11,475 bases of DNA from DAOVRL01 sp964459805 (GCA_964459805.1 CAYWOD010000110.1:1-11475), one strand, 5' to 3'. Shown: positions 1 to 6,424, counted from the stretch's first letter. Made by a program: numbers and translations. Notes: generated by a model not told the origin, from the letters alone.

Positions 1-26
1 GTCATCGGCTGGTTGCCTAAGTTTTC

Positions 27-839
27 TTGAGCCTTTGTAGCGTAGTAGTACTAGCAAGAGGCAGTGGCATCACAGGGACAATCGACATCTCTGACCTGAG
101 TTCGGGTACAGTTTATGTTATTTGCGGTGGGTTAAAAAACGATCTTTCCTTAACTTTGGCTATGAGCGGTGCAGGTCAAACAGATATTCAGGCTGAATAC
201 TCGATAGCTCTTCCTTCTGCCAGTCCTTTTAACAAGAACTATTTTTGGGTAGCAAGCTTTGACTTTTCCGATGCCGGGGGCTATGATACGATCACCTATA
301 CTTATACCTTCAGTACCGCCAGGCGCGGCAGATTTGTGGGTGTTATCATAGATAATGTCGTTTCTGATGCGAACGTTCCTGATGTGGATGCCGGCGAAAA
401 TATGATTAGCTGGTCGGGTGCACTGGTAGCAATGGATCCGAACGTTGTTGAAGCGCCCGGGTCGGACTGGACGAACTTGACATATCTCTGGACTGCCGCC
501 CCTGACGGTATCGGCGATCCTAACCTTGATGTTGCAATCACCGGTGCTAATACGGAAAATGCTTCGGTTACGGTTACCAAAGCCGAGCCTACCGGCGATG
601 CGACTGTCGTTACGATGACACTTGCGGTTAACAACGAAGGTAGGATCGAACCGCCTATAACAGATACTATGACGATTGACGTCTATGACGATTCCTGCCA
701 AGCGGCGAAAGCGGCCGGTCTGGTGGAGTTTGACATAACAGATGTTGACCAGGATTGTATTACAGCCTTCCCGGATTTTGCCGTAATGGCCATCACATGG
801 CTTGTTGATTATACGTTGACAGCACCGGAAGCTAAATAA
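27..839 (+). CDS. Secreted modular protein, C-terminal part with Ig-like and dockerin-like modules (5' end broken)
   Basis: The reading frame encodes about 270 residues and ends in TAA. Residues 1-118 form a beta-rich segment like those found in planctomycete secreted or PEP-CTERM-type proteins. Residues about 118-225 look like an Ig/PKD-like module (DAGENMISWSG, then YLWTA, then a TMTIDVYDD end). Residues about 226-262 look dockerin-like, with a calcium-loop-type DVDQDC at 239-244 followed by a PDFAVMAITWL helix. This last module is common at the ends of large Phycisphaerae extracellular proteins and probably anchors or docks the protein. No signal peptide is present. The first possible start is a TTG without a ribosome site, only seven bases after an in-frame TAA at 18-20. 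All three frames stop within the first 40 bases, so the N-terminal part is missing or frameshifted. It is followed by a terminator. The exact function is unknown. Confidence 0.6.
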   Translation: MSLCSVVVLARGSGITGTIDISDLSSGTVYVICGGLKNDLSLTLAMSGAGQTDIQAEYSIALPSASPFNKNYFWVASFDFSDAGGYDTITYTYTFSTARRGRFVGVIIDNVVSDANVPDVDAGENMISWSGALVAMDPNVVEAPGSDWTNLTYLWTAAPDGIGDPNLDVAITGANTENASVTVTKAEPTGDATVVTMTLAVNNEGRIEPPITDTMTIDVYDDSCQAAKAAGLVEFDITDVDQDCITAFPDFAVMAITWLVDYTLTAPEAK

Positions 840-874
840 TAAGTAGGCCCTGATAATGTTGGTAAAATAACAAT

Positions 875-892
875 AGCCCAATAGGGCTTTTT
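875..892. terminator. Short intrinsic terminator, usable from both sides
   Basis: A 5-bp stem AGCCC/GGGCT (875-879 and 884-888) closes an AATA loop and is followed by a T run (888-892) on the plus strand, 36 bases after the stop of the secreted-protein gene. On the minus strand the same hairpin is followed by the T-rich ATTGTTATTTT, so it could also end a minus-strand transcript from the structured segment at 895-1036. Confidence 0.5.
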
Positions 893-894
893 AA

Positions 895-1036
895 GCGCAG
901 ATGAATCAGTCTGATACTCATAACCGGCTCCTTTCGGTTGTATGCGGCTCTGTTACCGCAAGGTGGTAATCCGCGATTATCAGTGGGAACATCCCACTTC
1001 ATCGCATATGCTTTATCGGCATATGACGATCTCTGC
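895..1036. ncRNA. Candidate structured RNA: five hairpins inside a closing stem
   Basis: Pairings seen directly: an outer stem 897-901 with 1032-1036; hairpin 901-921 (ATGA-ATCA with TGAT-TCAT); hairpin 922-939 (AACCG/CGGTT); a two-part hairpin 944-974 (GCGG/CCGC enclosing TTACC/GGTAA); hairpin 982-998 (AGTGGGA/TCCCACT, loop ACA); and hairpin 1001-1030 (11 bp: ATCG-CATATGC with GCATATG-CGAT, one bulged A). Nearly the whole 142 bases are used, which is unusual for an ordinary spacer. CCGC at 956-959 can compete with CCGC at 971-974 for GCGG at 944-947, so two folds are possible. The strand is not settled: one G-U pair favours plus, while the downstream hairpin with T-rich tail (875-888) favours minus. 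It matches no riboswitch or ncRNA class that I can recognise. It could also be a DNA palindrome array. Confidence 0.35.
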
Positions 1037-1056
1037 AACGCCGGGGGCCGGTCGTT

Positions 1057-1075
1057 CCATATATTCTAAATATGG
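1057..1075. repeat. Inverted repeat CCATAT-N7-ATATGG
   Basis: A perfect 6-bp inverted repeat (1057-1062 and 1070-1075) with a 7-base AT-rich centre lies just outside the structured segment. It might be an operator or a small hairpin. On the minus strand it overlaps a possible -10 box (TAGAAT), but no convincing -35 box is visible. Confidence 0.3.
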
Positions 1076-1084
1076 GTGGCAGTT

Positions 1085-1182
1085 GGGGTGGGATTGCTCC
1101 CCGCCAAAGACGCGCCAGGGACAGGGATTGGCACAGTCGGCCCCTGGGGTCAGGGCCTTCGGCCTCCTTCGGAATGACAGCG
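1085..1182. repeat. Dispersed palindromic repeat, family A
   Basis: This non-coding GC-rich block is built of short inverted repeats: GGGG...CCCC at its left end, CCAGGG...CCCTGG in the middle (about 1115-1145), and GGCC-TTC-GGCC at 1154-1164, ending in CTTCGGAATGACAG. The style and the AATGAC end match dispersed intergenic repeats common in environmental bacteria. That it is repeated elsewhere is inferred from style, since only one copy lies in this window. Confidence 0.4.
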
Positions 1183-1293
1183 GACAATTTCATTTTTAAG
1201 GGCCTCAATTTTCCGCTTACGGGCAAAACAATGTGGTGAGGGGCAAAATCGGCTAAAGCATTAGTACTAACAGCGGGGTTGGTGGGATTTAGA

Positions 1294-1321
1294 TTGTCTA
1301 TCAAATCTTTGATGGTACAAT
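1294..1321 (+). promoter_or_regulatory. Sigma70-type promoter with inverted repeat, for the sulfatase gene
   Basis: TTGTCT (1294-1299) and TACAAT (1316-1321) are 16 bases apart. The spacer holds a perfect inverted repeat, ATCAAA-TC-TTTGAT (1300-1313), placed where a repressor would block polymerase. It implies a leader of about 105 bases before the sulfatase start at 1433. Confidence 0.45.
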
Positions 1322-1419
1322 GGCGGATTGTTGCGACTTTCTTTGGGGAACAGTCTCAACATTCATGTCAATACCTGGTGCAAAGTAGCTCGTTGGGCTG
1401 AGATAAGTCTCGAAGATAT

Positions 1420-1424
1420 GGAGG
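1420..1424 (+). promoter_or_regulatory. Ribosome binding site that decides the sulfatase start
   Basis: GGAGG lies 8 bases before the ATG at 1433. Two other in-frame ATGs (1418 and 1427) overlap it or lie too close, so 1433 is the preferred start. This start also places the twin-arginine motif at residues 10-12. Confidence 0.65.
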
Positions 1425-1432
1425 TAATGAAT

Positions 1433-3655
1433 ATGGCTGGTTTTGAAAATGGTATGAATAGGCGGCGGTTTTTGCAGGTTACGTCCGGGTCGATGGCGGC
1501 GATGCTGCTGCCGGAGATTTGCTTTGCCGGGGACGAGAAGGCTGCGAGGCCGAATATTCTGTGGGTCAGTTGCGAGGATATAAGTCCGGACTTGGGCTGT
1601 TACGGCGATAAGTATTCGGTGAGTCCAAATATCGACAAGCTGGCGTCCGAGGGTGTTCGTTACGACAACGTGTATTCGCATTCGGGCGTTTGTGCTCCGA
1701 CGCGGTCGGGCATTATTACCGGGATGTACCCGACGACTATTGGGACGCATCAGATGCGGTGTAAGGGCGTGCCGCCGGCCTACGTTAAGTGTTTTCCAGA
1801 GTATCTAAGGGCGGCAGGTTATTACTGCACGAACAACTCCAAGACCGACTATCAGTTTAACGCGCCTTTTACTGCGTGGGATGAGAACGGCAGGAGCGCG
1901 CACTGGCGCAAGCGTGCCGAGGGGCAGCCGTTCTTTGCGGTCTTCAATTATACGACTTCGCACGAAAGCCAGATTCGCAACAGGAGCAAAGGCATGCTGG
2001 GGCGGATAGCGAATCTGGGGCCGAAGGAAAAGCACGACCCCGCCAAGGCGAAGCTAGCGCCCTACTATCCGGATACGCCGATTGTGCGGAAAGACTGGGC
2101 GCAGTATTACGATGTGATTACGCTGATGGACAAGGAGGTGGGCGATATCCTCAAGCAGCTCGCCGACGACGGGCTGGCGGACGATACGATAGTATGGTTC
2201 TGGGGTGATCACGGACGCGGGCTGCCGCGGGGCAAGCGCTGGATTTACGATTCGGGTATCAGGGTTCCGTTGATTATTCGGGTGCCGAAGAAGTGGCGAG
2301 AACTCGCGCTGCCGGGCAGTCCCGATGCGCTCAAAGCGGGGGCGGTGAATGATGATTTGATTGCGTTTATCGATTTTGCACCGACGATGCTTTCGCTTGC
2401 AGGGGTGAAGATACGTCAGCACATACAGGGCCGGGCGTTCTTAGGCGAGCAGAAGGGCGAGCCGCGCGAGTACATTTACGCTGCGCGCGACCGGATGGAT
2501 GAGGCTTACGATCTTATCCGGGCGGTGCGTGACAAGCGGTACAAGTATATTCGCAACTATATGTGGCACGTTACTCGCGGCCAGGACATCGAGTATATGA
2601 ACCAGATGCCGGCGATGCAGGAGATGCGCCGGCTCAACGCCGAGGGCAAGCTCAAGAAGGGCGCTCAGATGCAGTACTTCGAGCCGACCAAGCCGGTTGA
2701 GGAGCTTTACGATTGCGCCAAGGACCCGCACGAGGTCAAGAACCTGGCCGGTCAGAGGAAGTATAGCAAAGTGCTCGAGCGGATGCGAGAAGCGCACGTC
2801 CAGTGGGCCAAAGAGACCGGTGATATCGGGCTGATTCCGGAATCCGAATTCGATGAAATCAAACGACCGGGCGGCCAATACGAAAAGACGGCTGAACCGG
2901 TATTCTGGACGGCCAACTGGCCGGTAGGCGGGGGAGCGGACAAAGCACACCGCGTGACAATTGCCTGCCCGACGCCCGGCGCTTCAATCGCTTATCGCAT
3001 TGAAGGCGGCGACAAGAAAGCCGGCTGGAGACTCTACACCAAGAGCGTATGGCTGCGGGCCGGCCAGGTATTGCGCGCCAAGGCCTGTCGCATCGGCTTT
3101 AAGGACAGCGGCGAAGTGACATTCAAGGTCGGTGACAAGACACCCGCCAAGCGCCCACAGACGCCCCAAGTCGATGAGGGGCACTGGCGCAAGAAAGTTG
3201 CCCCCGACATGCTGGAACGATTGCGGAAGATAAAAGAGCTGGACGGCCAGGGCGAAAAGGCGATACCAAAATATACCGAAGCCTTGGCTGACAAGTGCGC
3301 CTCGGTTCGCTACTGGGCGGTCGTGGGTTTGCACAATAGCTGTAAGTCGTCAAAGCACGAGAATTCGGCTACACCGGCGCTTCAAAAAATGCTCAAAGAC
3401 TCCTCAACGGTCGTTCGGGTCGCCTCTGCCCAGGCCCTCTGCGATTGGGGTGACGATGAAGAGGGGCTGGGCGTTCTGACCGAGGCGCTAGCCGACAAGA
3501 CGGCCAAGGCCAGACTTTATGCAATAACCGCCCTGAAGATGATCGGCGAGAAGGCACGACCCGCACTGCCAGAGATAAAGGCAGCGCTGAAAGACCCTGA
3601 AAGATACGTACAAAACGTAGCCAAGGCAACAGTCAAACGACTGGAAAGCAACTGA
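1433..3655 (+). CDS. Tat-exported type I sulfatase with C-terminal HEAT repeats
   Basis: About 740 residues. Type I sulfatases hydrolyse sulfate esters, here probably on polysaccharides outside the cytoplasm. The N-terminus has a twin-arginine signal (NRRRFLQV at 9-16, hydrophobic stretch, likely cleavage after CFA at 32). The alkaline-phosphatase/sulfatase fold follows: PNILWVSCED with metal-ligand region E48-D49, then GVCAPTRSG with Cys87 as the residue converted to formylglycine (C-x-P-x-R). Next come a TTSHES histidine at about 185 and GDHGRGLPRGKR with D259, H260 and K268. About 505-565 resembles the chitobiase/hexosaminidase C-terminal sandwich (ASIAYRIEGG...LYTKSVWLRAG). About 593-740 are HEAT repeats of the kind that bind proteins. 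Folded Tat export fits formylglycine being made in the cytoplasm. The substrate cannot be told from sequence. No maturase or partner sulfatase lies in the window. Confidence 0.9.
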   Translation: MAGFENGMNRRRFLQVTSGSMAAMLLPEICFAGDEKAARPNILWVSCEDISPDLGCYGDKYSVSPNIDKLASEGVRYDNVYSHSGVCAPTRSGIITGMYPTTIGTHQMRCKGVPPAYVKCFPEYLRAAGYYCTNNSKTDYQFNAPFTAWDENGRSAHWRKRAEGQPFFAVFNYTTSHESQIRNRSKGMLGRIANLGPKEKHDPAKAKLAPYYPDTPIVRKDWAQYYDVITLMDKEVGDILKQLADDGLADDTIVWFWGDHGRGLPRGKRWIYDSGIRVPLIIRVPKKWRELALPGSPDALKAGAVNDDLIAFIDFAPTMLSLAGVKIRQHIQGRAFLGEQKGEPREYIYAARDRMDEAYDLIRAVRDKRYKYIRNYMWHVTRGQDIEYMNQMPAMQEMRRLNAEGKLKKGAQMQYFEPTKPVEELYDCAKDPHEVKNLAGQRKYSKVLERMREAHVQWAKETGDIGLIPESEFDEIKRPGGQYEKTAEPVFWTANWPVGGGADKAHRVTIACPTPGASIAYRIEGGDKKAGWRLYTKSVWLRAGQVLRAKACRIGFKDSGEVTFKVGDKTPAKRPQTPQVDEGHWRKKVAPDMLERLRKIKELDGQGEKAIPKYTEALADKCASVRYWAVVGLHNSCKSSKHENSATPALQKMLKDSSTVVRVASAQALCDWGDDEEGLGVLTEALADKTAKARLYAITALKMIGEKARPALPEIKAALKDPERYVQNVAKATVKRLESN

Positions 3656-3776
3656 ACTGTAACTCGGAACGTTTCACCGCCGAGAAGACAGAGAAAAAAT
3701 CAAAATAGCCAATAGCAACCAGCAAGGTTGCAGGTCGAAATCAGGGAAGCCAAACAGACCACTAACCACTAAATAG
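3656..3776. other. Spacer after the sulfatase gene
   Basis: No gene is visible. There is a 5-bp inverted repeat CTCGG/CCGAG (3663-3667 and 3680-3684) right after the stop and a hairpin GCAACC-AGCAA-GGTTGC (3715-3731). Neither is followed by a T run, so no clear intrinsic terminator for the sulfatase gene can be named. Confidence 0.4.
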
Positions 3777-3892
3777 CATCTGTTGCGGAAAGCCAAAACT
3801 GGCGATCTCACCCCTGCGAAAGCAGGGGTCCATATCGAAAAACCTGGATTCCTGCTTTCGCAGGAATGACAAATGTTGTTTCCGCAACAGGA
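3777..3892. mobile_element. MITE-like element with 12-bp terminal inverted repeats (family B)
   Basis: CTGTTGCGGAAA (3780-3791) and its exact reverse complement (3879-3890) bound an element with no coding potential. Inside are hairpins GCCA-AAAC-TGGC (3792-3803), CCCCTGC-GAAA-GCAGGGG (3811-3828) and TTCCTGC-TTTC-GCAGGAA (3849-3866); the last two are mutual inverted copies. A 9-bp direct repeat ACTAAATAG lies outside both ends (3768-3776 and 3893-3901), as expected for a target-site duplication, with 3 and 2 extra bases between it and the perfect inverted repeat. The core palindrome is a well-known kind of dispersed repeat in many bacteria. Being a transposon relic is inference; no transposase is present. 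Confidence 0.5.
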
Positions 3893-3941
3893 ACTAAATA
3901 GATCTGTTTGTGTGAAGGAGTATGAAATTGGCGGGCAGTTA

Positions 3942-4288
3942 ATGCGTTGCATTTTGTGTATCGTTTGTCTCGTGTGCGGTGGGTTTGGAGGGGGCTGATA
4001 AGGCCAACGAGCTTGTTGTGAATCCGACGTTCGAATCATCCGAGAAGCCGAAGGAGGCGGCAGGCGAAGCCATTTATTCTTTGCGGCGATGTTGTGGATT
4101 TTTCTTTTGTCTTTGATGTACTTTTGTTCGTAGTTCGTACCGGTGATTTCGGCGGGGAGAAATGTGGAAGTGTGTTGTTCCGGCGCGGAGCGAGCAGATG
4201 GAGCCCGGGTCCGAGGGGGCGATACTCTGATACCGGCCGATATGTCAAATCGGGGCGCGCCGAATGCAGGCTTTTGAATTTCCTATAG
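3942..4288 (+). pseudogene. Decayed secreted carbohydrate-binding-type protein
   Basis: An ATG at 3942 opens a short hydrophobic signal-like peptide (MRCILCIVCLVCGG) that soon stops. In the next frame (frame of 3922, about 3975-4080) follows GADKANELVVNPTFESSEK, the typical N-terminal start of carbohydrate-binding-module proteins ('NPSFE' motif). A third frame (about 4142-4288) encodes RYSDTGRYVKSGRAECRLL, which resembles the later part of such a domain. At least two frame changes and a stop lie between these pieces, and the rest of the protein is absent. I read this as a gene remnant left behind the repeat element just upstream. The parts are short, so the family assignment is tentative. Confidence 0.4.
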
Positions 4289-4528
4289 CAATACCGGAGC
4301 TTGCTCGGCGTCTTCGGGCGCCTGATTGGATATTCTCGTGCGCTCGGCCATAGGCATCTCGCGTTTTGCGGGATCCTCGCGGTCGTCCATAGGAGACCAC
4401 CTGTCTTTGGCTTTGTTTACTATCTCGATCAGGCGATTGATGACGATTTCGGCGGTGTCATCAAATGGGTCAACGACCAAACCTTTGAGTTTTTCGTATA
4501 GTTCATCTGAGATTTCTATGTTCTTCAT
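4283..4528 (-). CDS. Small protein with SeqA/RHH-like N-terminal segment
   Basis: 81 residues starting at an ATG (4528). The N-terminus, MKNIEISDELYEKLKGLVVD followed by PFDDTAEIVINRLIEIVNKA, has the strand-helix-helix pattern of ribbon-helix-helix proteins and resembles the N-terminal dimerisation segment of SeqA-type proteins. The C-terminal half is charged and probably disordered (DREDPAKREMPMAERTR). Such proteins occur often in planctomycetes, and some carry further C-terminal domains that are absent here. A role in DNA binding or as an antitoxin-like regulator is possible, but no toxin gene lies next to it. It stands alone between a gene remnant and a repeat-rich spacer, and its last bases overlap the end of the remnant on the other strand. 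The ribosome site is weak. Confidence 0.6.
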   Translation of the reverse strand: MKNIEISDELYEKLKGLVVDPFDDTAEIVINRLIEIVNKAKDRWSPMDDREDPAKREMPMAERTRISNQAPEDAEQAPVLL

Positions 4529-4605
4529 AATCGCGCCTGGTATGATGAACCTTGTTTGTTTGCGTTGGTTTTAGGACTATGCGATATTTCGAGGCCACCT
4601 TACAA

Positions 4606-4635
4606 AATATAATATTCAGTTCATAGGCCGGCCAA
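4606..4635 (-). promoter_or_regulatory. Possible promoter of the small SeqA/RHH-like gene
   Basis: Read on the minus strand, TTGGCC (4635-4630) and TATATT (4611-4606) are 18 bases apart in an AT-rich patch about 75 bases before the start at 4528. The -35 box matches poorly, so this is weak. Confidence 0.25.
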
Positions 4636-4888
4636 ATGATATGAGCAATATTCGCCGAAATAATCTGCGTTTTTTAGATGATCAGATTAAGTATGGCGAC
4701 AAGGCCGATAATTTCGAGCCGGCCAGCCAGCCCTGACGGCGCCGATGAGAAGCCTTTGGACATGTAACGGGATTCTCTTATGGCGTTCCTGCGGGTCGTG
4801 TGGACTGCTGCAGCTTTGCCCGAAGGGTATAGTGGTGTGTAACGCAATAAATGCGTGGCGGTTCTCGGTAGCTGCTCTGAGCCATCCC

Positions 4889-4920
4889 CAAGCTCGTCCC
4901 GATTTCTCGGGACTCGCTTG
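4889..4920. repeat. Perfect symmetric palindrome
   Basis: CAAGC-TC-GTCCCGA-TTTC-TCGGGAC-TC-GCTTG: a 7-bp stem and a 5-bp outer stem separated by a TC/TC mismatch, around a TTTC loop. There is no T run, so it is probably a REP-like dispersed repeat rather than a terminator. Confidence 0.5.
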
Positions 4921-4979
4921 AGGCTGCCACCCACCAAACCAGATGGTAACCATTCAGGATGTACAAACTGAGTCTCTGT

Positions 4980-5089
4980 GTCATTGCGAGGCCTTTTTCA
5001 AAGGCCGTGGCAATCTCAAACACTCGAAAATCGAGATTGCTTCCCTTCGGCTGCGCTCAGGGCAGGCTTGCTTCGCTCCTCGCAATGAC
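4980..5089. repeat. Dispersed repeat with 12-bp inverted ends, family C
   Basis: GTCATTGCGAGG (4980-4991) and its exact reverse complement CCTCGCAATGAC (5078-5089) bound a 110-bp non-coding block. Inside are GGCCTTT-TTC-AAAGGCC (4990-5006) and an 8-bp inverted repeat GCAATCTC...GAGATTGC. This type of repeat, with CATTGCGAGG ends, is familiar from intergenic regions of many environmental bacteria. No flanking target duplication is obvious. Confidence 0.55.
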
Positions 5090-5230
5090 GAAAAACGGCC
5101 AAAATTCAACATATTACCCGGTGAACGGCTACACCAGATCTTACAGAGCGGGAAGTAGTACTCCGTCAGACGCGCTTTGAGGAGTTGTCACGCTGATCCG
5201 ATTGCCGGAGTCCCTGTGTGGCAGGTTGGG

Positions 5231-6154
5231 TCATTGGGTTTGTGGTTCGAGGACGGTGCGTATTTCGGAGGGGAGAACACCGACGGTCTCTGCAATGGCG
5301 CGGATGGTCATATCGGGGGTGGCTTCAAAGCCGGCCTTCTTGAGCTTGTCAACGGAGGCATTAATGTCCATGCCTATCTGGTCGCAGTACTGCTTGAGTG
5401 TAAGTCGGCCCAAGCCGCGGCCGGGGCCGGGCCCGGCCTGGACATGGTTGGCATCGGCGAACTGACCGGCTTGGCCGCGGCCTTGTCCGTGCCCTCGGCC
5501 TCCCTGTCCGGCGCGGCCTCTGCTGTGGCCGCTCTGGCCGAGCGCAAGGTCATAGAGTTGCATAGGTGTCATTTTGGAGGCCTCGGCGAGCTCGCCGATC
5601 ACAACATCCGGCGAGCCGGCTTCAATCCCTTTTGCCTTGAGGTTTGCGAGCATAGTTTCGAGATTCACGTCCTGGACCTGCTCAGCCAGCTCGGTGAAGG
5701 TCAGGAGTTCGGCGTGTGGGATGGGGGCACGTTGACGCGGCGTGTCCCAACTGTACTTTATGGCCTCGTTCCATTCGAGAAGGGAGGAGAAAGGCGCAAC
5801 GTTTCCGAGCGTGCATACGAAAACGACGGCGGAAATTACCAGAGCGAGCACCCATTCGGGGCGCAAGGCGAACGCATGGCTGGCTTTGCTCTTGAAATAC
5901 CTGACGAGCGGATTCCAGTTGAGGTACACATGGAAGCCGGATGCAATCATAAATATCAGACTAAACCAGACATGGAGGCCGACCCACTGGTGCTTTGTCA
6001 GAGCGATCATAGTCCAGCCGGTCCAGTTTGCGATGCGTCCGGGCGGAACCACGAAGAGAATGACGCCGGTGAAGGTCATTGCAATAAAAGAGAGTGTCGT
6101 TAAAACGGAAACGAATGCCCGCCAATTGAACTGCTTGTTTGTGTCCTTGCCCAT
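5231..6154 (-). CDS. DUF4405-type membrane protein with duplicated C-terminal helical domain
   Basis: 307 residues from ATG 6154, preceded by AAAGGAAGG; a TTG ten codons upstream is less likely. Three membrane helices are seen at about 13-37, 57-80 and 100-120. Histidines 55, 61 and 75 sit at helix edges in the way of b-type haem ligands, and the cytochrome b561/DUF4405 relation suggests a membrane electron-transfer or haem protein. The soluble part holds two related helical units, about 151-205 and 251-307. Both have an LT-hydrophobic start, a lysine-rich LKxxG turn, PDxxI and an ending P-x-[QE]-[LI] helix. They are joined by a linker of about 45 residues rich in Gly, Arg, Gln and His (206-250). 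The electron partner is unknown and no redox enzyme lies beside it. Confidence 0.8.
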   Translation of the reverse strand: MGKDTNKQFNWRAFVSVLTTLSFIAMTFTGVILFVVPPGRIANWTGWTMIALTKHQWVGLHVWFSLIFMIASGFHVYLNWNPLVRYFKSKASHAFALRPEWVLALVISAVVFVCTLGNVAPFSSLLEWNEAIKYSWDTPRQRAPIPHAELLTFTELAEQVQDVNLETMLANLKAKGIEAGSPDVVIGELAEASKMTPMQLYDLALGQSGHSRGRAGQGGRGHGQGRGQAGQFADANHVQAGPGPGRGLGRLTLKQYCDQIGMDINASVDKLKKAGFEATPDMTIRAIAETVGVLPSEIRTVLEPQTQ

Positions 6155-6190
6155 TGTCCTTCCTTTCCGTAATAAATCCTTCAATGGAGT

Positions 6191-6199
6191 ATTCTACCA
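6191..6199 (-). promoter_or_regulatory. Extended -10 promoter of the DUF4405 gene
   Basis: On the minus strand TGGTAGAAT (6199-6191) fits an extended -10 box, about 37 bases before the start codon. No good -35 box is seen. An inverted repeat CCTCAC...GTGAGG lies about 20 bases further upstream. Confidence 0.35.
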
Positions 6200-6382
6200 G
6201 AATTGGTCCAGAGCCTCACTTCTTTTTCCACTTTTCTTAGTGTGAGGAATTCCTGGTCCTGTGATCGGGCTTGGGGAGGGAATTTTTCCGACCTGGGCGT
6301 ATTCTGGAATTCACGCTCAGAGGTGTAGATAGGTCCATATTCGAGGAGTCACAGCGGGCGATGGGCGGCATTGGCTCTGCGA
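6200..6382. other. Spacer upstream of the DUF4405 gene
   Basis: No gene is visible. It contains a widely spaced inverted repeat CCTCAC...GTGAGG around a pyrimidine-rich stretch (about 6213-6246) and several GGAATT motifs, including the palindrome GGAATTCC. Whether these bind a regulator is unknown. Confidence 0.3.
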
Positions 6383-6424
6383 CTACTGTTGATTTGCCGA
6401 GTGATAGAATTGCAAGAAACCGCC

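Larger units (their letters stand above)
4529..4979. other. Gene-poor spacer
   Basis: No convincing gene. A short plus-strand frame begins at ATG 4641 and stops after 32 codons, without a ribosome site or recognisable domain. Several overlapping minus-strand frames (about 4674-5023) are low-quality and mutually exclusive. The AT-rich patch at 4600-4620 may be promoter sequence, and the palindrome at 4889-4920 lies in its right part. Confidence 0.35.

Noticed and set aside
942..1304. Short frames on both strands over the structured segment and repeat A
   Set aside because: They run through hairpins and repeat sequence, overlap each other and lack a domain; the inverted repeats explain the region better.
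3674..4039. Minus-strand frame of 121 codons containing CHSCESRNPG
   Set aside because: This peptide is the usual false translation of the family-B palindromic repeat.
5418..5530. Very GC-rich repetitive stretch as a separate repeat element
   Set aside because: It is the coding sequence of the Gly/Arg/Gln/His linker in the DUF4405 protein.
5177..6103. Long open frame of 308 codons on the plus strand
   Set aside because: It lies antisense to the DUF4405 gene, has no domain-like sequence, and is explained by the GC-rich codon pattern of that gene.
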